Source of the DNA: Spirochaetaceae bacterium
Lineage (GTDB): Bacteria > Spirochaetota > Spirochaetia > DSM-27196 > PWMO01
Direction of reading: 5' to 3'
Length of the DNA: 18,360 bases
Assembly: GCA_003558175.1 (NCBI GenBank)
Contig: PWMO01000328.1
Span: forward strand, 1 to 18,360
How positions within the stretch are numbered: the stretch's first letter is position 1; every line of letters begins with the position of its first letter. The notes beneath the pieces were generated by a model. It had not been told where the DNA came from and did no database searches. It was given only the letters and a program-made list of their open reading frames with translations. This document shows, piece by piece, positions 15,448-18,360 of the stretch. The position numbers and the translations under genes were made by a program.

Positions 15448-16970
15448 GCGAGTTGCCGATAGCTCCTATATCTCAAACCCAATCCGCGCCGCCGTGGCAC
15501 TGCCCGTTTGACAAAGCAGACCAGCAACGGCGCCGCAATCAACGCTACAAGTATAGCGTGGCGAGCCAGAAAAGACCGGTGGAAGTATAGCCTACTCTTC
15601 TGACGCAACACAACCCGAGCCGGATTCGGCTGTGCGAGCTGAATTGCTTCCACACCGGTGGCGGCAGTGTCATTCAACACCGTCTCGAGCCACTGCGGTG
15701 TGTATTCGACGATGGTTTCGTTGGTCCGCTCCAGCTGGCCTTCATTCTGGGCCACCCGGTGCCGCACCACGCGTTCGCCGCCGCTGGGCAAGCCCCATTC
15801 CGCGCCGAACATGAACGCCTCCTGGAACGCACGATGCGCTACGTATTCCGCGAGACCGGGCGGACCTCCCCCGACGATGTTGTTCGAAATAAGCTCCAGC
15901 GTCTCGAAACTGTGCCGGCTGGCGACCAGTGGCTCCGGTTCCGGAATTCTGGGAGCTACCTCGCTGTTGGGCACCGCAGCGTAAACCAGTGGAGCGATAA
16001 TCGCCAGAACCAGTGCCGGAACCAGCAGCGCCACATCCTTCAACGGACCTTGCGCGCGCCCGGAGAGCAGCGGAACCGGCGTGAAAAGGGCGTGCTCGGT
16101 GTTGCGGTACCGTTCGCGCCGCAACAGCAGCAGCAACAGAAGCACCGACAACGATCCGGCTGAAGCCGCGATCACGGGAAGCCGGCTCAGGTAGCCTCCG
16201 TAGGGTACCGACACAACAACGATCAGCAGCAGCGGCAACAGCGCGACACTTTCGCGATGGAGCACGGCTCGGCGTCCGTTGCGCAGCGCGTGCAGCGCAC
16301 GCTGCGTCAGAAGCGCCACCGCGGCATAGATGACAACCGCCGCACCGAAGGCCGGCAATCCGCCGAAGAGCACCCAGCCTACCCACGGTAGCGCCGCCGC
16401 TGCGGCAGCCAGGCGCATGCCCTTCGCCTGTATCACCGTGACTCCCGTCAGCAGCAGAAATGCAAGCCCGAAGACCCGGACTCCGCGGCGTTCCCATTCC
16501 GGAAAGCTCCACTGCACACCGCTACCGGACAATGCCGCTGCAACGCGCCGATACGCCGTCCACGGGTTCTCATCGGTAGCCAGGTAGATGATCGACTTGG
16601 GCTCGTCTGCGACCGCCGTACGGAACCACGCATGAAGATTGCGTATATAGGGGTCGAAGCGGGGATCAACGGGATCGAGTCGAGCCTCGACACGCGCAAG
16701 CGGAACAGCCTCCAGCTGACCGAACGCGTTCAGCGATACGGTCACGGTGCATTCCGCAACCAGCCGATCAAAGCCGGCGTCCGACAGCCGCTCGACGATC
16801 TGTTCGCACGGAGCATTCCGTTCCACAAGCAGCAGATAGTACCCCTGCCACACCCGCCCGTGCCGCTGCACGGAAGGGTGCAAGAAGTACACCGCCAGTG
16901 AGAGAAGAAAAACGATACCGAGCAATGCAAGTTGAAGACCAAGCGGCCGATTCACGTGACTGTTTTTCAT
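15444..16970 (-). CDS. Unrecognised eight-helix membrane protein upstream of rnfC
   Basis: 508 aa, no family recognised. Predicted membrane segments: about 11-30, 165-181, 187-203, 205-222, 241-257, 263-283, 312-332 and 470-487. Arg-rich loops (223-240, 284-311) and the Arg-rich tail (488-508) fit the positive-inside rule with both termini cytoplasmic. This leaves two large extracytoplasmic domains, about 31-163 and 333-469. No Cys pairs, haem motif, Fe-S motif or RnfG-type SGAT flavinylation motif is visible. ATG 16970 is preferred over frames open to 17084 because it lies 16 bases after the preceding stop; its ribosome site is weak. It overlaps rnfC by ATGA, so it is translationally tied to the rnf genes and may be an accessory or structural part of that complex (inference). 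Confidence 0.8.
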   Translation of the reverse strand: MKNSHVNRPLGLQLALLGIVFLLSLAVYFLHPSVQRHGRVWQGYYLLLVERNAPCEQIVERLSDAGFDRLVAECTVTVSLNAFGQLEAVPLARVEARLDPVDPRFDPYIRNLHAWFRTAVADEPKSIIYLATDENPWTAYRRVAAALSGSGVQWSFPEWERRGVRVFGLAFLLLTGVTVIQAKGMRLAAAAAALPWVGWVLFGGLPAFGAAVVIYAAVALLTQRALHALRNGRRAVLHRESVALLPLLLIVVVSVPYGGYLSRLPVIAASAGSLSVLLLLLLLRRERYRNTEHALFTPVPLLSGRAQGPLKDVALLVPALVLAIIAPLVYAAVPNSEVAPRIPEPEPLVASRHSFETLELISNNIVGGGPPGLAEYVAHRAFQEAFMFGAEWGLPSGGERVVRHRVAQNEGQLERTNETIVEYTPQWLETVLNDTAATGVEAIQLAQPNPARVVLRQKSRLYFHRSFLARHAILVALIAAPLLVCFVKRAVPRRRGLGLRYRSYRQLA

Positions 16971-16986
16971 ACTGTGCCGGACCCGG

Positions 16987-17466
16987 CTATAACATGCTGA
17001 AGGCAACCGCAATAAAGAAACCAAGCAGCACTCCAACGGACACCTCGCTGGTAGTGTGTCCGTGAACCTCCTTGACCGGCTCAAAGTCTATGCCGTGTTG
17101 CCGTTGCAGCTCGATCCCCAGGCGATTGAGCGCTTGCGCCTGCAACCCGGCCGCGCGCCTGACGCCCAACGCGTCACGGATAATCAGGATCCCGTAGAAG
17201 AGCGACAGAATGAACATCGGATTGTTGGCGCCATAGCGAAACCCGATCGAGGTAGCCAGCGCCGTTACGAGCGACGAGTGGCTCGACGGCATGCCCCCTG
17301 TCTTCCACAGCAGCGTTTCGGCAAAATCACGCGATCCGCGTCCCCGATTGCGTAACGCCTCGATGACGGCCTTGAGGAGTTGAGCGATGAGCCAGCTGAA
17401 CGATGCCGACAGAAACACAGGGCTCAATAGGAAGCGATACAGATCTGCCGTTGTTCCGGGCTGCAT
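16987..17466 (-). CDS. Divergent PAP2-family (DUF212) membrane protein
   Basis: 159 aa, inner membrane, about four helices. It has the three landmarks of the divergent PAP2/DUF212 family: GGMPSSHSS (57-65), RDALGVRRAAGLQA (97-110) with ALNRL following, and KEVHGHTTSEV (132-142) with GVLLGF. In PAP2 phosphatases the corresponding Ser-His, Arg and Gly-His elements handle phosphate, so a lipid-phosphate phosphatase-like activity is possible, but the DUF212 substrate is not known to me. The frame is open to TTG 17505 with an ATG at 17490, but both lie inside the promoter (17478-17505). ATG 17466 fits the promoter and would be nearly leaderless. First gene of the operon leading into rnf. Confidence 0.9.
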   Translation of the reverse strand: MQPGTTADLYRFLLSPVFLSASFSWLIAQLLKAVIEALRNRGRGSRDFAETLLWKTGGMPSSHSSLVTALATSIGFRYGANNPMFILSLFYGILIIRDALGVRRAAGLQAQALNRLGIELQRQHGIDFEPVKEVHGHTTSEVSVGVLLGFFIAVAFSML

Positions 17467-17477
17467 AGTCAGAGTAG

Positions 17478-17505
17478 ATTGTAGATGCATGAGGCCATTT
17501 GTCAA
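17478..17505 (-). promoter_or_regulatory. Strong putative sigma-70 promoter of the DUF212-rnf operon
   Basis: Minus-strand -35 TTGACA (17500-17505, 6/6), 16-base spacer, -10 TACAAT (17478-17483, 5/6). The predicted start near 17471 is only about five bases before ATG 17466. Its -35 overlaps that of the rightward promoter on the other strand. Confidence 0.7.
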
Positions 17506-17526
17506 GCCGAGTGGTTCGTGTACAAT
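17499..17526 (+). promoter_or_regulatory. Putative sigma-70 promoter of the pseudouridine synthase gene
   Basis: Plus-strand -35 TTGTCA (17499-17504, 5/6), 16-base spacer, -10 TACAAT (17521-17526, 5/6), predicted start near 17533. It mirrors the leftward promoter almost exactly about a centre near 17502, with the same -10 hexamer and the same spacing. Confidence 0.65.
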
Positions 17527-17578
17527 GGCGGCAGAATATGAAACGGCAGAACATGATACCCCGGCACTGCGTCACCAC

Positions 17579-18360
17579 ATGAAAGATACCCCGCCCCCCG
17601 GAGAACATGAATTGATCGCCGGCGACAATGACGCAGGCAGCAGACTGGACAAGATCGTCCGCCGCGCGCTGCCCGACCTTGGGCTGTCGCAGCTGCATCG
17701 CATGCTGCGCGGGGGACAGATTCGTCTCAACGGCAAACGCTGCAAGCCGGCCGATCGCGTGCACGCCGGAGACCGCATCACCGTCCGGCAACTGCCGCAG
17801 CATCAAGCGAGGCAGCCGCAGGCGGATGCGGACAGCCCGCCGGACGCCGTTTCAACGGCCTCAGGGGAGCAGCACCTGGAGCCCGCCAGCCAGGTACTGA
17901 TCGAAGGCAGAATCCTGCTCGAAAACGAGCACATCCTGGCACTGCACAAGCGGCGCGGCACGCTGGTACACGGCCAGAACTCGCTCGCCGAGGCGGTAGC
18001 GCGGTATCTCAGGAGCAGGATTACCGCGTCACTCTCGTTCCGTCCCGGTCCGCTGCACCGTCTCGACCGCAACAGCTCGGGCGTCATTCTGTTTGGCAAG
18101 AGCGTTCACGGAGCGCGGCGCTTCTCGCAGCTGCTGCGGGACCACGCAGTCGAGAAGTGCTACCTGGCGCTGTGCGCGGGTGACATGGCGTCGGCGTGTC
18201 GCTGGTCGGAGCCTGTCAGCCGCGATCATCGGACGCACCGTTCCCATGTCGCAGAGAGTGGCCGATCGGGCCGTGATGCCGCCACCGCGGATGCCCGGCG
18301 CCAGGAGCGCCGGCACGGTTCCGCCATGCCGGCCGAAACGGTGGTGCAGCCGCTGGCCCG
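17579..18360 (+). CDS. RluA/RluC/RluD-family pseudouridine synthase (3' end outside window)
   Basis: Isomerises uridine to pseudouridine in rRNA or tRNA. 260 codons are visible and the frame is still open at the window edge. An N-terminal S4 RNA-binding domain (AGSRLDKIVRRALPDLGLSQ through GDRITV, about 18-72) is followed by an acidic, Pro/Ala-rich linker of about 30 residues. The catalytic domain then shows LHRLDRNSSGVILFGKS, with predicted catalytic Asp163, and VEKCYLALCAG. ATG 17579 is chosen because ATGs at 17489 and 17525 lie within the promoter. TTG 17612, with GGAGA eight bases upstream, is a real alternative and would shorten it by 11 residues. The exact subfamily and target site cannot be assigned without the C-terminus. 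Confidence 0.88.
   Translation, partial: MKDTPPPGEHELIAGDNDAGSRLDKIVRRALPDLGLSQLHRMLRGGQIRLNGKRCKPADRVHAGDRITVRQLPQHQARQPQADADSPPDAVSTASGEQHLEPASQVLIEGRILLENEHILALHKRRGTLVHGQNSLAEAVARYLRSRITASLSFRPGPLHRLDRNSSGVILFGKSVHGARRFSQLLRDHAVEKCYLALCAGDMASACRWSEPVSRDHRTHRSHVAESGRSGRDAATADARRQERRHGSAMPAETVVQPLA

Noticed and set aside
17489..17525. Upstream ATG starts (17489, 17525) for the pseudouridine synthase
   Set aside because: They fall before the predicted transcript start or within its -10 element, and add residues not expected before the S4 domain.
1..18360. Mobile element, CRISPR, tRNA or rRNA content
   Set aside because: I found no transposase or integrase, no regularly spaced repeats, and no tRNA- or rRNA-like sequence on either strand.

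Overview
The window looks like core chromosome of a GC-rich, free-living member of the Spirochaetes (Spirochaetaceae-like). This is inferred from the gene set (Lol lipoprotein export, FtsY, single-domain CheY, tandem-PEGA exported protein, GH57/DUF1925/DUF1926 protein, Rnf-type membrane genes) and from protein style; no rRNA or other marker is present to prove it. I see no tRNA, rRNA, insertion sequence, CRISPR array or prophage. Genes are tightly packed, mostly on the minus strand, with many 4-base ATGA/GTGA stop-start overlaps.

Region 1 (1-8724, minus strand): prfB (release factor 2, with a canonical programmed +1 frameshift), a CheY-like receiver, an exported tandem-PEGA protein, ftsY, an exported repeat protein, then a LolC/E-type permease, LolD ATPase and a second LolC/E-type permease. 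They run in one direction with short gaps and no convincing terminator, so a long transcript from the promoter at 8696-8724 is plausible. Translation termination, membrane targeting (FtsY) and lipoprotein release (LolCDE) are thus grouped.

Region 2 (8725-11536): a small secreted helical-repeat protein on the plus strand faces a GH57 protein of the 4-alpha-glucanotransferase type on the minus strand. The GH57 protein keeps the nucleophile Glu but has lost the acid/base Asp and the N-terminal His residues, so it is probably not an ordinary glucanotransferase.

Region 3 (11603-17505, minus strand): a DUF212 (divergent PAP2) membrane protein, an unrecognised 508-residue membrane protein with two large predicted extracytoplasmic domains, then rnfC, rnfD, rnfE and rnfA. 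All junctions are 30 bases or less, four of them overlapping or nearly so. This Rnf-like cluster has no rnfB or rnfG. RnfA and RnfE together retain only two of the four membrane cysteines that hold the intramembrane Fe-S centre in Rnf/Nqr complexes, and the glycine-rich loop of RnfC is altered. RnfD keeps its predicted flavin-carrying Thr. This is the best candidate in the window for an undescribed variant system.

Region 4 (17478-18360): a symmetrical pair of divergent promoters sharing one -35 region drives the DUF212/rnf operon leftward and an RluA-family pseudouridine synthase rightward. The latter runs off the end of the window.
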